Shown here: piece after piece, positions 1 through 9,660 of the stretch
Layout: each line of letters starts with the position of its first letter
How positions within the stretch are numbered: position 1 is the stretch's first letter
Source of the DNA: Vibrio sp. BS-M-Sm-2
GTDB lineage: Bacteria > Pseudomonadota > Gammaproteobacteria > Enterobacterales > Vibrionaceae
DNA: 64,000 bases
Assembly (NCBI RefSeq): GCF_041504345.1
Contig: NZ_CP167894.1
Location: forward strand, 124,001 to 188,000
Reading direction: 5' to 3'
The notes under the pieces: generated by a model
Told to the model about the DNA's origin: nothing
Databases searched by the model: none
What the model saw: the letters and a program-made list of their open reading frames with translations, nothing else
Position numbers and translations under genes: made by a program

Positions 1-579
1 CTTCCAACGCAAACTAGTTGGGTTATTTTGGCTGGCGGACAGGCCAGTCGTATGAGCGGAAAAGATAAAGGACTCGTTGAGCTCAACGGTTCTCCGCTTA
101 TTCAATACGTTATAAACAAGCTGTCACAACAAGATGTCAGCATCACTATCAATGCCAATCGTAACTTAGACAGTTACAAAGCATTTGCTCCGGTTGTTTC
201 CGATTCTTTCCCTGACTACCCAGGTCCGTTGGGTGGCATTCATGCTGGCCTTAAAAACGCGAACACAGACTGGGTTGGCTTCGTTCCTTGTGACAGCCCA
301 CAAATCAGTGACGACCTTGTTGAGCGTTTTTGTTCTGCAGTTAAAGAAGACAGCGACATTCTTGTCGCGCATGATGGCGAATTTAAGCAACCTGTATTCA
401 CCCTATTCCACAAGCGTGTTCTACCAAAGTTAGAAGCGTTTTTGGAACGTGGTGATCGTAAAATCATCTTGCTATACAAAGAGTGTGTCACCGAATACGT
501 TGATTTTAGCGATTCTCCTAACTGCTTTGTAAACTTGAATACGCCAGAAGAACTCACCCAATTCGGAACGCTTCAATAA
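1..579 (+). CDS. mobA: Molybdenum cofactor guanylyltransferase MobA (5' end outside window)
   Basis: MobA joins GMP from GTP to molybdopterin, giving the bis-MGD cofactor of molybdoenzymes in the cytosol. The reading frame is open from base 1 (LPTQTSWVI, then the nucleotide-binding LAGGQASRM motif with KDKGLVEL), so the start codon lies just before the window; only about 5-10 residues seem to be missing. Other family marks are [12 protein letters not shown] and the acidic FVPCDSP segment that holds the metal-binding Asp. The TTG at 28 is inside the LAGG motif and is not the start. The stop TAA overlaps the next ATG (TAATG), so translation is probably coupled to the mobB-moeA fusion. Confidence 0.93.
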   Translation, partial: LPTQTSWVILAGGQASRMSGKDKGLVELNGSPLIQYVINKLSQQDVSITINANRNLDSYKAFAPVVSDSFPDYPGPLGGIHAGLKNANTDWVGFVPCDSPQISDDLVERFCSAVKEDSDILVAHDGEFKQPVFTLFHKRVLPKLEAFLERGDRKIILLYKECVTEYVDFSDSPNCFVNLNTPEELTQFGTLQ

Positions 580-2396
580 TGAAAGATTCAAAACAACGCC
601 CTAACCTTCCTTTATTGGGCTTTGCTGCTTATAGCGGTACAGGTAAAACGACCGTACTTGAAGCCTTGTTACCTTTGTTAACCGACGCAGGTTTAAAAGT
701 TGGCGTTCTTAAACACGCTCACCATGATTTCGATGTCGATAAGCCGGGTAAAGACAGCTACCGCCTACGCAAAGCAGGCGCGAATCAAATGTTGATCAGC
801 TCTCGTAACCGTCACGTGATGATGACAGAAACGCCAGAAGCCGAAGCGGACTTTGATTACCTGCTTACACGTTTCAATACCAACACGTTAGACTTAATTC
901 TGGTTGAAGGCTGCAAGAACATCGCCTTCCCTAAGATTGAGCTTCACCGCGACGAAGTGGGTAAACCTTGGCTTTATCCAAATGATGACAACATTATTGC
1001 TATCGCCGCAGACAGCCAGGTTGAATCCGATCTGCCACAAATGGCGATCAGCGACTTAGAAGCGATTCGTGATTTCATCATCGATTACGCGAAGTCCTTT
1101 GACCTTGCCTCTACAACAGGCAAAGCAGTGTCATGCTCGTCTTCAAAAGACGCTGCGCCAGCTGTTTGTTGTGATTCGTTCTCTCCTGCAGGATTAACTG
1201 TCACTCAAGGCCAGCAAAAGATTGTTGATAGCATTGACGCGATTGATCTCACAGAGAGTGTTGAATTACTGCAAGGCTACGGCCGCGTGCTGGCTGAAGA
1301 TGTTATCTCGCCAATCAACGTTCCTCAGAATACTAACTCTGCAATGGACGGTTATGCGATCCGTAGTGAAGATCTAGCTCTGGACAGCTACAATATCGTG
1401 GCTGAAGTCATGGCGGGTCACAACTACGAGCAAACCGTTCAACAAGGTGAAGCGGTTAAGATCATGACAGGCGCACCAATGCCAGAAGGCGTTGATGTCG
1501 TTGTGATGCGCGAACAAGCTGTTCAAGATGGCGATAAAGTTAGCTTCCCTGATGCTAAAATATCCGTAGGACAAAATGTCCGTATGGCAGGTGAAGATTT
1601 AGAAATCGGCCAACCTGTCTTTACACGTGGTACACGCATCGAAGCACCAGAAATGGGCATGATGGCGTCGTTAGGTTTTGGTACCTGCCCTGTTCTGCGT
1701 AAAGTGAAAGTAGGTGTGTTCTCTACGGGTGACGAAGTTCAAGCTCCGGGTAGCGAGCAAAAACCAAACTCTATTTACGACTCGAACCGTTTTACTATTA
1801 TCGGCATGCTTCAAAAGCTTGGCTGTGACATCGTCGATTACGGCATCATTGAAGATGACGAACAAAAGATGATGGACGTGCTGCACTCTGCGTCGCTTGA
1901 AACCGATATGGTCCTGACTTCTGGTGGCGTATCTGTTGGTGATGCTGATTACATTAAGCTTGCGTTAGATAAGCTGGGTGAGATTAACTTCTGGCGTATC
2001 AATATGCGTCCAGGTCGCCCATTAGCTTACGGTAAAATTGAAAACAAACCTTTCTTTGGTTTGCCGGGCAATCCAGTTGCAGTCATGGTGTCGTTCATTA
2101 ACTTTGTAGAACCAGCTATTCGTAAGCTACAAGGTCAAACCAACTGGACACCAGTGAAAGCGAACGCGGTAGCGACTGAGCAATTACGATCTCGCCAAGG
2201 TCGTACTGAGTTCAGCCGCGGAGTGTTCTCAATGAACGAATCCGGCGTGCTTGAAGTGAAAACAACCGGTAAGCAAGGTTCAGGTATTCTGCGTTCAATG
2301 AGTGAAGCAAACTGCTTAATCGAAATCTCACCAGCGGTTGATACCGTAAAAGTTGGTGAGACGGTAACGATCATTCCACTGCAAGGCCGTGTTTAA
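579..2396 (+). CDS. MobB-MoeA fusion protein (molybdenum cofactor biosynthesis)
   Basis: A 605-residue two-domain protein. Residues about 10-175 are MobB-like, a P-loop GTPase with Walker A YSGTGKTT, the KHAHHDFDVDKPGKDS segment and LVEGCK. A short Ser/Cys-rich linker (about 178-195) follows. From about 197 to the end it is MoeA, the molybdopterin molybdenumtransferase that inserts molybdate into adenylylated molybdopterin: MDGYAIR, TGAPMPEGVD, SVGDADYIK, MRPGRPLAYG and GLPGNPVAVMVSF are all visible. In E. coli mobB and moeA are separate genes. The ATG overlaps the mobA stop, so guanylylation and metal insertion are made from one transcript. No catalytic motif looks damaged. Confidence 0.93.
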   Translation: MKDSKQRPNLPLLGFAAYSGTGKTTVLEALLPLLTDAGLKVGVLKHAHHDFDVDKPGKDSYRLRKAGANQMLISSRNRHVMMTETPEAEADFDYLLTRFNTNTLDLILVEGCKNIAFPKIELHRDEVGKPWLYPNDDNIIAIAADSQVESDLPQMAISDLEAIRDFIIDYAKSFDLASTTGKAVSCSSSKDAAPAVCCDSFSPAGLTVTQGQQKIVDSIDAIDLTESVELLQGYGRVLAEDVISPINVPQNTNSAMDGYAIRSEDLALDSYNIVAEVMAGHNYEQTVQQGEAVKIMTGAPMPEGVDVVVMREQAVQDGDKVSFPDAKISVGQNVRMAGEDLEIGQPVFTRGTRIEAPEMGMMASLGFGTCPVLRKVKVGVFSTGDEVQAPGSEQKPNSIYDSNRFTIIGMLQKLGCDIVDYGIIEDDEQKMMDVLHSASLETDMVLTSGGVSVGDADYIKLALDKLGEINFWRINMRPGRPLAYGKIENKPFFGLPGNPVAVMVSFINFVEPAIRKLQGQTNWTPVKANAVATEQLRSRQGRTEFSRGVFSMNESGVLEVKTTGKQGSGILRSMSEANCLIEISPAVDTVKVGETVTIIPLQGRV

Positions 2397-2493
2397 TTGA
2401 AGGTTCAATGAGACCTAAATTGACTTAGTAGTTCTTCAGTTGACTTAGCTGCTTTTTAATTGATTTGGAAGATCTTCGCCAAAACATAGACGA

Positions 2494-2531
2494 AGCCCCT
2501 ATATAGATTTTTTGATGTTAGGGGCTTTTTG
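2494..2531 (+). terminator. Rho-independent terminator after mobA-moeA
   Basis: Inverted repeat AGCCCCT ... AGGGGCT followed by TTTTT, about 100 bp after the mobB-moeA stop codon. It closes the molybdenum cofactor operon. The rest of the 302-bp gap before 2699 shows nothing recognisable apart from room for the promoter of the next gene. Confidence 0.85.
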
Positions 2532-2698
2532 TTCTGTTGGTTTCGTAAAAGACAACCTGTTCGTTCCTTAAAAGACAGAAAGCTCAAATCGCGATAAGCG
2601 TGAAGAACGATAATCTTAAGATTTTGTATCATAACCTTGAGCCACGTACTGTTTTTATGTAGAGTGCGCGCAAAGTAATAATTCTATTGGAGAGCATC

Positions 2699-2965
2699 AT
2701 GGCTCGTACCATTCTGTACACTTACAAAGACGAAGACAAAGAGTTACTGTTTTCGAAACAAGAACACCGCACGATCCAAGAAGCTGTAGCTGCAGCTGAA
2801 GGTATCGACATCACTGAGTATCTAAAAACTGAGCAACAGCTTGAGTTTATTTCTGATACTAAAGCGGTTCGTAACTACCAAGATAACTATTTCCGCAAGC
2901 TTGGCTTTACTAAGCTTACGTTGAAGCAAAAAGACAACCTTGGCGTTGGCAAAAAGAAGAAGTAA
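2699..2965 (+). CDS. DUF2960 family small protein
   Basis: An 88-residue basic protein starting MARTILYTYKDEDKE and ending in a lysine-rich tail (GVGKKKK). It resembles the DUF2960 family found in Vibrio and related gamma-proteobacteria; its function is unknown. The ATG at 2699 is chosen over an in-frame TTG at 2687 because GGAGAG (2689-2694) is a well placed ribosome binding site for 2699 and would lie inside the coding region with the earlier start. It stands alone: a terminator lies before it and a bidirectional terminator follows. The high Lys/Arg content and small size would suit nucleic acid or ribosome binding, but that is only a guess. Confidence 0.8.
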   Translation: MARTILYTYKDEDKELLFSKQEHRTIQEAVAAAEGIDITEYLKTEQQLEFISDTKAVRNYQDNYFRKLGFTKLTLKQKDNLGVGKKKK

Positions 2966-2986
2966 GCCCTCTGGCTTCTTTTTCTT

Positions 2987-3017
2987 AGCTTCTAGCTTCT
3001 AGCTTCTAGCTTCTAGC
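2987..3017. repeat. Heptamer tandem repeat (AGCTTCT, about 4.4 copies)
   Basis: Four perfect head-to-tail copies of AGCTTCT from 2987 to 3014 plus a partial AGC, just after the DUF2960 stop codon and before the terminator. A perfect 7-bp array outside coding sequence is likely to vary in copy number by replication slippage. Confidence 0.9.
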
Positions 3018-3035
3018 AACGAAAACACGAACAAT

Positions 3036-3073
3036 AAAAATGCCGCAACCTCTTTCGAGATTGCGGCATTTTT
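3036..3073. terminator. Bidirectional rho-independent terminator
   Basis: A 13-bp perfect stem AAAAATGCCGCAA / TTGCGGCATTTTT around a 12-nt loop, with an A-run on one side and a T-run on the other. It lies between the converging DUF2960 gene (+) and nagK (-) and should stop transcription from both sides. Confidence 0.92.
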
Positions 3074-3117
3074 ATTTATGCTTTTTAGCTAGCTCTAGCT
3101 TAACGTTAAGTAACGGA

Positions 3118-4026
3118 TTACTTAATGTTAAGGAATGCAGCACCACGAACGCCGCCTGAATCACCGTGTTTCGCTTTGATGATCTTTGGACATTTCGCTA
3201 CAGACAGTAGGTATTTAGGTACACGTTTTGGCATCTCTTCGTAGATAAGTTCGAAGTTTGAAAGACCACCACCCAGTGCAACAACATGTGGGTCAAGACC
3301 CGTAAACAGGTTCGCAAAACAGATAGCCAATAGCTCCATGAAGCGATCTACGTGCTCCGCCGCTTTTGCTTCACCTTCGTTGTATGCTTGGATGATTTCA
3401 ATCGCTTTCTTCTTCTCACCGAAGTAGTGCTCGTAAATCAACTCAAAGCCACGACCTGATAGGTAGCTGTCTAGACAACCTTTCTTGCCACAACCACAGC
3501 CTAGTAGCGGTGCGTTGTCGCCAAGGTGGAACCAAGCATCAAGGGGAAGACGCATATGGCCTAGCTCGCCCGCAACGTGGTTACGACCAGAGAAAACTTT
3601 GCCTTCATAAACTAAACCGCCACCGAAGCCCGTGCCTAGAATTAGGCCTGCTACGGATGGTTCGTCTTTTAGTTCATCATCCCATGCTTCTGAAAGCGCA
3701 AAACAGTTCGCATCGTTCTCGATTTTTACACTACGACCAATAAGCGCTTCTAAGTCTTTACGTAGTGGCTTACCTGTTGAAGCCGGTACATTAACAACAA
3801 GCATTGTGCCATCGTCTGCGTTTTCCATGCCAGGAAGACCAAGGCCAATTTTGCCTTCGCAAGAGAATTCGCTGTCGTATTTTTTAACTAAACCAGCAAT
3901 CGTATCAAGTAGTAGTTGATAGTCATCTGTTGGTGTTGGAACACGTTCTGTTGCTACTCGCTCAAGTTTCTCATTGAATGCACCAAACTCAATTTTTGTG
4001 CCGCCAACATCGAAGCCGTAATACAT
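3118..4026 (-). CDS. nagK: N-acetyl-D-glucosamine kinase (ROK family)
   Basis: A 302-residue ROK-family sugar kinase that phosphorylates N-acetylglucosamine (from chitin or cell-wall turnover) to GlcNAc-6-phosphate in the cytosol. It shows the ATP-binding start [14 protein letters not shown], the catalytic region [20 protein letters not shown], and the zinc-binding Cys cluster [17 protein letters not shown] typical of ROK kinases. Length and motifs match E. coli NagK (303 residues). GGAGAG sits 6 nt before the ATG. It lies 163 bp downstream of the DTW-domain gene on the same strand, so the two may be weakly co-transcribed. A related ROK kinase (glucokinase, mannokinase) is less likely given the close NagK-like pattern. 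Confidence 0.9.
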   Translation of the reverse strand: MYYGFDVGGTKIEFGAFNEKLERVATERVPTPTDDYQLLLDTIAGLVKKYDSEFSCEGKIGLGLPGMENADDGTMLVVNVPASTGKPLRKDLEALIGRSVKIENDANCFALSEAWDDELKDEPSVAGLILGTGFGGGLVYEGKVFSGRNHVAGELGHMRLPLDAWFHLGDNAPLLGCGCGKKGCLDSYLSGRGFELIYEHYFGEKKKAIEIIQAYNEGEAKAAEHVDRFMELLAICFANLFTGLDPHVVALGGGLSNFELIYEEMPKRVPKYLLSVAKCPKIIKAKHGDSGGVRGAAFLNIK

Positions 4027-4189
4027 GAAATCTCTCCAATTTTTCCCTAAATTCGGGCAAATAAATTTTTTAAATTAAACAACTAAGGAGCATTATCCAT
4101 AACACTCCCCCTACAAACCGTGATAGATAACAAACTTATCTCGTGATCGAGTCTGTTTGAACAACAAGTCAGCACAAAGCGGTTAAAGG

Positions 4190-4930
4190 TTAGAGTGAAG
4201 TCTCACTTTTACTGTGTTCTATGAAAGCGTTCAGGCTAGGTTTGGTCGGATCTGACTTATAACGCGTCTTGCTTAGCATGTAGCTTTCGCGAAATGCTTC
4301 AAACCATAGCTGTAAAGTCTTGGCGCCCTGCTCTTCGCCCGCTTGCTTTAATACTAAGCTCGCGACTTCTGCAGTAGAAAGGTGTTGTTCGTTGTCTGAC
4401 TTACGCATCATGTATTGAGAAACTGATTCAGGCTCAATCGATAACACAGGTAAATCTTGTAGATATTCTGAACGACGGAAGATACGTCTTGCTTCACGCC
4501 AACTTCCATCGATGAAAATCAGCAGCAGCTTTTTATTTGGGTCACGTATTTGTGGCAAGTCTTGAACCACTCGCGTTTTGTCATCTGTGTAGTCTTCAGG
4601 AAACACAATAACAGGCTGATACTTGTCGTCTTTCAGCACATTCAACATCTCTGCGTTGGGCTCAGTGCGGTGCCAAAGGTAGGCATAGCTATCTTTAACG
4701 GTATCAAGAATTAAACGGCCGGTATTACTTGGTTTGAGTATTTCGTTGTCCGATAAGATCAACATGGTCGCGACGTTCGTATTTACGTCTGGTTGATGTT
4801 CACAGATACAGCTGTCTTGCTTGATTTTACAGAATTCACATCGCACGACTTTACACCCGCGCGCATTAAACGGTTTGGTAGCAATGGATAAACGGTGTTG
4901 ATATAAACGGTGAAAAGCGTGGATTCTCAT
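4190..4930 (-). CDS. DTW-domain protein, probable tRNA-uridine aminocarboxypropyltransferase (TapT-like)
   Basis: A 246-residue DTW-domain protein. Family members such as E. coli TapT (YfiP) transfer the aminocarboxypropyl group of S-adenosylmethionine to uridine 47 of tRNA (acp3U). Visible features are an N-terminal Cys cluster CEFCKIKQDSCICE (probably metal-binding), the segment PSNTGRLI, and the signature FIDGSWREARR, the local form of the DxTW motif (here D-G-S-W). The ATG at 4930 is preferred over the TTG at 4936; no strong ribosome binding site is visible for either. The N-terminal extension of about 25 basic residues before the Cys cluster is slightly long for the family. The substrate position is inferred from family knowledge only. 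Confidence 0.82.
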   Translation of the reverse strand: MRIHAFHRLYQHRLSIATKPFNARGCKVVRCEFCKIKQDSCICEHQPDVNTNVATMLILSDNEILKPSNTGRLILDTVKDSYAYLWHRTEPNAEMLNVLKDDKYQPVIVFPEDYTDDKTRVVQDLPQIRDPNKKLLLIFIDGSWREARRIFRRSEYLQDLPVLSIEPESVSQYMMRKSDNEQHLSTAEVASLVLKQAGEEQGAKTLQLWFEAFRESYMLSKTRYKSDPTKPSLNAFIEHSKSETSL

Positions 4931-5004
4931 GGACAATAACGATAAATCTAGAAAAGTGGCACGATTGTACTTACAGTGTCCTTAGAATGATAGAAGGAAT
5001 TCCC

Positions 5005-5808
5005 ATGCAAGACCCATCACTGCTTCGCCTTGTTTGTTTTATTGTCGTTTTTGGATTGTGTGCACTTTGGGAATCCCGTTTTCCACGTAAAACACTCACT
5101 CAAAGCAAATGGTTTCGTTGGGCGAATAACTTCGCTCTGGTTGCTTTGAATAGCTTTTTATTGGCCACTCTCATTCCTATCGCAGCATTTCAAGCGGCGG
5201 TTATCGCACAAGAAAACCAATGGGGTTTGTTCAATACCCTGTCACTTCCGAAAGAACTGACCATTCTGGTCTGTGTATTGCTCTTAGATTGCGCTATTTA
5301 CCTGCAGCATTTGGTGTTCCACCGTGTTCCTTGGTTATGGAAGTTACATCGAGTTCACCATGCAGACCTAGATATCGATGTCACTACCGGAACGCGCTTT
5401 CACCCTATTGAGATGTTCCTTTCGATGCTGATTAAAGTGAGTTTGGTGATCGCGCTTGGTGTCCCAGTCATTGCGGTCGTGATATTTGAAATTGTTCTTA
5501 ATGCCAGTGCGATGTTTAACCACAGTAATGCACGTCTTCCGTTATGGATTGATAAGCGATTAAGAAAAGTGATAGTGACACCAGACATGCATCGCGTTCA
5601 TCACTCGATCATTGTTAAAGAAACCCACTCAAACTTTGGCTTCTTTTTATCTGTGTGGGACATCTGGTTTAAGACTTACCGCGCTCAACCCAAGCTTGGC
5701 CACGATAAGGTGAATATTGGTGTTCCCGAGATTCAAGATGGTAAAGAGCAACGGTTGGACTTGATGTTGCGTCAGCCGTTTGCACAATTCCCGACAACGA
5801 AAGACTAG
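5005..5808 (+). CDS. Sterol desaturase / fatty acid hydroxylase superfamily membrane protein
   Basis: A 267-residue integral membrane di-iron oxygenase-like protein. Hydrophobic segments lie near residues 5-25, 38-65, 85-105 and 130-165. The histidine clusters that bind the di-iron centre are visible: HLVFH, HRVHHADLD, FHPIE, and MHRVHHS. Family members hydroxylate or desaturate lipids; the substrate here cannot be told. The ATG at 5005 is preferred over the ATG at 4987 because GAAGGA (4993-4998) is a good ribosome binding site for 5005. It diverges from the DTW gene with only about 75 bp between starts. Confidence 0.82.
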   Translation: MQDPSLLRLVCFIVVFGLCALWESRFPRKTLTQSKWFRWANNFALVALNSFLLATLIPIAAFQAAVIAQENQWGLFNTLSLPKELTILVCVLLLDCAIYLQHLVFHRVPWLWKLHRVHHADLDIDVTTGTRFHPIEMFLSMLIKVSLVIALGVPVIAVVIFEIVLNASAMFNHSNARLPLWIDKRLRKVIVTPDMHRVHHSIIVKETHSNFGFFLSVWDIWFKTYRAQPKLGHDKVNIGVPEIQDGKEQRLDLMLRQPFAQFPTTKD

Positions 5809-5867
5809 ATTCAAACTCGTTTGTGGCTCAAGCTGATATTAAACTCAAACCTATATCTAGACAAAAA

Positions 5868-5902
5868 CGCCCTTAGATTCATGTCGGAATTTAAGGGGGT
5901 TT
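5868..5902. terminator. Possible terminator between converging genes
   Basis: CCCTTA (5870-5875) and TAAGGG pair around a loop and are followed by GGTTT, between the converging desaturase-like gene and the chemoreceptor. The stem is short and the T-run poor, so this is a weak call. Confidence 0.4.
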
Positions 5903-5982
5903 CTGTATCGATAGGGATATAAGCGTAGCTAGTTGTGCTGTTTAGCTTAACTCCGCACACTCGTTTTCCTGTGCACGCTCGT

Positions 5983-8028
5983 TTACTTCAATACGTATTT
6001 GTGAAGCATGGCTTGTTGGTTCCCTGCTATCTCTCCGACTTGTTCTGAACTCTCGATCATAGATTCAAGTTGCAGCTTAGTATTCTCACCCTGCTCAGAT
6101 ACTCGGGTGATTGAATGCGTTACATCGACAGTCGCTCGTGCTTGCTGCTCAGTAGCCACCATGATTTGTTCAACACGCCCTTTGATCTGGCTAACCGCGA
6201 ACTCTATCTTCTCGAAGGCCTGTTTTACATCTCCGCTGGTGTCCAGCGCATTCGCCATTTCGCTTCGCGATTCCGTTACAGAAGCTCGTGAGCGATCAGC
6301 CGCCGCCACCAATTCGTTCATCATATTACGAATATTAGTGGTTTGCTGGGAGGTACCACTCGCCAGTTTTCGTACTTCATCGGCAACCACTGCAAACCCG
6401 CGGCCTTGGTCTCCTGCTCGCGCTGCTTCTATTGCGGCATTCAATGCGAGTAAGTTAGTGTTTTCAGCAATACCACTGATCACGTCAACCATTTCACGAA
6501 TCTGTTTAACGCGAATATCCAAGTCCGTCATCGATTCTTGATTCAGGCTAAGAGATTGCTCAAGCGCTTGTAATCGTTGTTGGTTAAGGCCAACCACTTG
6601 GCTGCCATTCACTGACTCATCTTCTGCTATTTGTGCATCGTCGTTCGATGCGTTAGAGATACGGGCAATCTCACCAATGGATGCTTCAAGTTCAGTAATC
6701 GTAGTTATCATATTCTGAAGTGATTCGTTCTGCTCATTCAAGCTAGAATTTGTTTTCTCTGCGGCGTCATGACTCACTTCAGCTGTTTGATAAAGCGTCT
6801 CACAGTTACGCGTTACCAAACGAACCGAGTCAGCGGTTGAATCTACGACTGTATTGAGTTTCGAAGTGATAACTTGCAGCTCCAGAGGTCCCAACAGTTC
6901 ACTTTGTTTGGAGAAGTCGTGATCGGCAAGTGAACTTAATTGTTGGGTTATGTTTTTAAGCCCTTTATTCATCCAACGACGTAATACGAACCATGAGATC
7001 GCAATGATTACGGCAATCACCAGCCCGCTGATAAACAACACACTATCGATATTGATGATGGTTTGATTTACAACGAGCTCGCTTTCATCAATCAGTTGGG
7101 AAGCTGTAGAAGACAACTGATTCAGTGTGCTAATAACGGTATTTGCTAAGGTAATCACTTGCGTTAAGTTCTGCTCTTGCTGTTTAACCAGTTCGAGTTT
7201 CGATAGGATTTGCTTGATTACCCCCTTTTCTGTAAAGCCCTCTTTCACCATTTCGTAAGGTGCCGTCAAACTTGCGAACTCGGCGATGTCTGGGTGCCAA
7301 TCAGCAAAGTCACCGTAAGCCAAGTTAAGGCCCGCAATTCGATTTCTGAGTTGACGATATTCATCGTGTGCTTTATCAATGTCAGATTGCATCATCAACA
7401 TCAAAAAGGTGTTCGCCATCGCAGACGCACTGGATGTAAATCGATTCGCAGCATCACTCGCTTCCGGGTTGTCTTCAACCAAAAACGAGCTGATTCGATT
7501 CATTTCTGGTCCGATAGATCCAACGCCATAACGGAACTCGCCCATTTTACTGTCGATGATATTTTGCTTACTTTGAATCTCAATTTGCGCTAGCAGTACC
7601 GTGTTGGTCATGTTTTGCAGTTGCGTCATGTCATCGATAAGGTTTTGTTGTTGCTCTAAAGAGATCGCTTCAGGAAAAGATTGGGAGATAAAAAGGAGTT
7701 CCTCTAGCGTGGTATTACTCTCTGTTGCGAGTTGAACAATTGAGCCCCTTGTGGCATTCAGTGTATCTAAGTCGGTTGATTGGGTGCTGTAAGTGAGAAG
7801 TTTTACTTGTTCTAATACGCTTTGCGTTAATTCGGCGTTATGTAGAGCAAGGGGTAATGCTTGTTCTGAAAGTGCATCAAAATGTTCTCCGACTCGCTCA
7901 ACTCCCCGAATACTAACCATTGACAAAAAACTAACGAGTAAAAGAATGGAAATAAATACAGCGGTAACAGTTTGAATGAGCGAAAATGTATAACGTGAGG
8001 GTTTTATTGATAAATTTGTGTCGGGCAT
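5983..8028 (-). CDS. Methyl-accepting chemotaxis protein
   Basis: A 681-residue chemoreceptor. It has an N-terminal membrane segment (about residues 14-38), a long helical periplasmic sensor region (about 40-330), a second membrane segment (about 328-350), a HAMP region, and a cytoplasmic signalling domain with the conserved hairpin tip [20 protein letters not shown] and [14 protein letters not shown]. It would report a periplasmic signal to CheA/CheW and flagellar motors. No known ligand-binding fold (Cache, PAS) is obvious; the all-helical periplasmic part resembles a four-helix-bundle type. The C-terminus lacks an evident CheR-binding pentapeptide. It is a single gene, divergent from the NlpC/P60 gene. 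Confidence 0.92.
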   Translation of the reverse strand: MPDTNLSIKPSRYTFSLIQTVTAVFISILLLVSFLSMVSIRGVERVGEHFDALSEQALPLALHNAELTQSVLEQVKLLTYSTQSTDLDTLNATRGSIVQLATESNTTLEELLFISQSFPEAISLEQQQNLIDDMTQLQNMTNTVLLAQIEIQSKQNIIDSKMGEFRYGVGSIGPEMNRISSFLVEDNPEASDAANRFTSSASAMANTFLMLMMQSDIDKAHDEYRQLRNRIAGLNLAYGDFADWHPDIAEFASLTAPYEMVKEGFTEKGVIKQILSKLELVKQQEQNLTQVITLANTVISTLNQLSSTASQLIDESELVVNQTIINIDSVLFISGLVIAVIIAISWFVLRRWMNKGLKNITQQLSSLADHDFSKQSELLGPLELQVITSKLNTVVDSTADSVRLVTRNCETLYQTAEVSHDAAEKTNSSLNEQNESLQNMITTITELEASIGEIARISNASNDDAQIAEDESVNGSQVVGLNQQRLQALEQSLSLNQESMTDLDIRVKQIREMVDVISGIAENTNLLALNAAIEAARAGDQGRGFAVVADEVRKLASGTSQQTTNIRNMMNELVAAADRSRASVTESRSEMANALDTSGDVKQAFEKIEFAVSQIKGRVEQIMVATEQQARATVDVTHSITRVSEQGENTKLQLESMIESSEQVGEIAGNQQAMLHKYVLK

Positions 8029-8132
8029 GTGAAATCCAATTTGACTACGAAAAGAGATATCCTTAAGTTAGTCCGTATACTAGAAGTCCTTGGTGACGTT
8101 TATATTTCAGTTTTTTGTCAGAAGAGTTACAT

Positions 8133-8618
8133 ATGAAATTCAGAGAAATGGCTGTAGTTACAATAACTTTGGCAACATTGGCTGCTTGTAGCTCGACTCC
8201 TTCCCCTTCTCAACTTAGTCAAACCGCTCAAAAACCCTTATCAAAGTCAGAGCAATTGACTACCAATGCATATATGAGTGTGTATGAACAGTGGAAAGGT
8301 GTGCCATATCATTTTGGTGGGACATCATTTCGAGGCGTAGACTGTTCCGCTTTTGTTCAAATCGCCGTTCAAAATGCGACACAACAAGCTCTACCGAGAA
8401 CCACAAAAGATCAGAGTAAAAAGGGAAAAGAAATTGCGTATGAACAGGCAACAAGTGGTGATTTGGTGTTTTTCAAAACTTCGATGACAGTGCGACACGT
8501 AGGCGTGTATTTAGGAAATAATCAATTCCTACATGCTTCGACATCAAAGGGTGTCATTATATCGAGGTTGGATAACCCTTATTGGGCGTCTAAGTTTTGG
8601 CACTTTAGGCGTTTATAA
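8133..8618 (+). CDS. NlpC/P60 family lipoprotein (murein endopeptidase-like)
   Basis: A 161-residue predicted lipoprotein with signal peptide MKFREMAVVTITLATLAACS and lipobox LAAC. The NlpC/P60 cysteine-peptidase domain has the catalytic Cys in FRGVDCSAFVQIA, the His in RHVGVYLGNNQFLHAS, and a further His near the C-terminus. Such proteins (MepS/Spr, NlpC) cut cross-links in peptidoglycan from the inner face of the outer membrane. The ATG at 8133 is chosen because it begins the signal peptide; the TTG at 8115 would add six polar residues before it. It stands alone. MepS-like versus NlpC-like cannot be settled by eye. Confidence 0.88.
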   Translation: MKFREMAVVTITLATLAACSSTPSPSQLSQTAQKPLSKSEQLTTNAYMSVYEQWKGVPYHFGGTSFRGVDCSAFVQIAVQNATQQALPRTTKDQSKKGKEIAYEQATSGDLVFFKTSMTVRHVGVYLGNNQFLHASTSKGVIISRLDNPYWASKFWHFRRL

Positions 8619-8715
8619 CAGCTTAATAGATTAACCGCCAAACAACGTCACTTTTTAAGGTGTCGCTTAAACGCCTAGATCATCGTAGTTAATGGGCTAG
8701 CGAGGAAATAGACCG

Positions 8716-9060
8716 TTAGTCGTACTTGGCGACAGCCGTGTCAAATAGGTTCTTCACGAGCGCGATGTACTCATCTAGAAATACAATTTGCTCGTTGGTC
8801 GCTTTCTTCGCCCAAACCCCCGCTAACACTTCACCTAAATCGGCTACCACAGCATCGGCTTCTTTCAAGAGTTGAAAACGAACACTCGAATGCAACTCTG
8901 GATTTTGCTCAAAAATAGCCATGATGTTTGTTGAAATCATGTCAGTGATGATGTCTTCAACACTCTCATTGCCTGTATCGCCATTACTATTGGTAAAGAC
9001 GTCCAGATTAAATGATAAGTGCTCGATAAGAGCCAAATAGCCATCGGTTTCTACAACCAC
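8716..9060 (-). CDS. DUF3802 family protein
   Basis: A 114-residue acidic helical protein resembling the DUF3802 family of Vibrio and relatives; function unknown. The GTG at 9060 (reading MVVETDGYLALIEHL) is preferred over the TTG at 9084 because CGGAG lies 7 nt before it. The protein has no signal peptide, membrane segment or Cys residues. It is a single gene flanked by a converging NlpC/P60 gene and a long non-coding stretch upstream. Confidence 0.78.
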   Translation of the reverse strand: MVVETDGYLALIEHLSFNLDVFTNSNGDTGNESVEDIITDMISTNIMAIFEQNPELHSSVRFQLLKEADAVVADLGEVLAGVWAKKATNEQIVFLDEYIALVKNLFDTAVAKYD

Positions 9061-9660
9061 AATAAATCTCCGTTTTAAGCTCAAGAGCAGATTAATACGT
9101 ACTTGCTTAATACTATGTAAATGAAGCGGTTTGTCATCACTTTATTACCAAAAACCGTATTAAAATGATCCTAGTTAGTATTTCAGCTTAAATTTAAATC
9201 AATATGGCTCTATGTTTCATACCAGCCCGCTTAAGCTATAAGTAAGTGAACGCCTAACAAAGTCTAAAACAAACTTTTAATTAATGTACTGCGCTAGTTA
9301 ACAATAGCGATAGTTAACAAGAGTCCTATCCACTTTCTTTAAAAGCTCATTTATGTTGGTGCGTAGACAATAGCAAGCTCCCTCGACTTTTCCAGTTTGA
9401 AGGGTTCAAAACCGTTTCCATTGTGATACCAGCTCCAAACAATTTATGACGTCTGATTGGTAATTTCTGTTTGTATTTCAAATATCTTGAATTAGTTTGA
9501 GTTCACAAATTGAGTAATTGATTCAGCATAAGCTGAACCAGAGATAAGAACATTGACGAGTGCGTCTATAAATTGCTCAGTTTTATCCTAAACTATTGCT
9601 ATTAAACAAACAGTATTTCTAACTTTGATTTTTTTAACTTTCAGTCTTTGAGGATTTCCT
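9061..9660. other. Long non-coding stretch with one attC-like half site
   Basis: About 600 bp without a credible gene between the divergent DUF3802 and fructosamine kinase genes. At 9252-9270 it reads GCCTAACAAAGTCTAAAAC, close to the first half of a Vibrio integron attC site (GCCTAACAAAGCGTTTAAGAC), but the matching second half is not found nearby. GTTAAC repeats occur near 9298 and 9314. Promoters for both flanking genes must lie here but none is clear enough to place. Confidence 0.4.

Noticed and set aside
6008..6541. A 177-residue plus-strand ORF
   Set aside because: It is the antisense shadow of the conserved signalling domain of the chemoreceptor.
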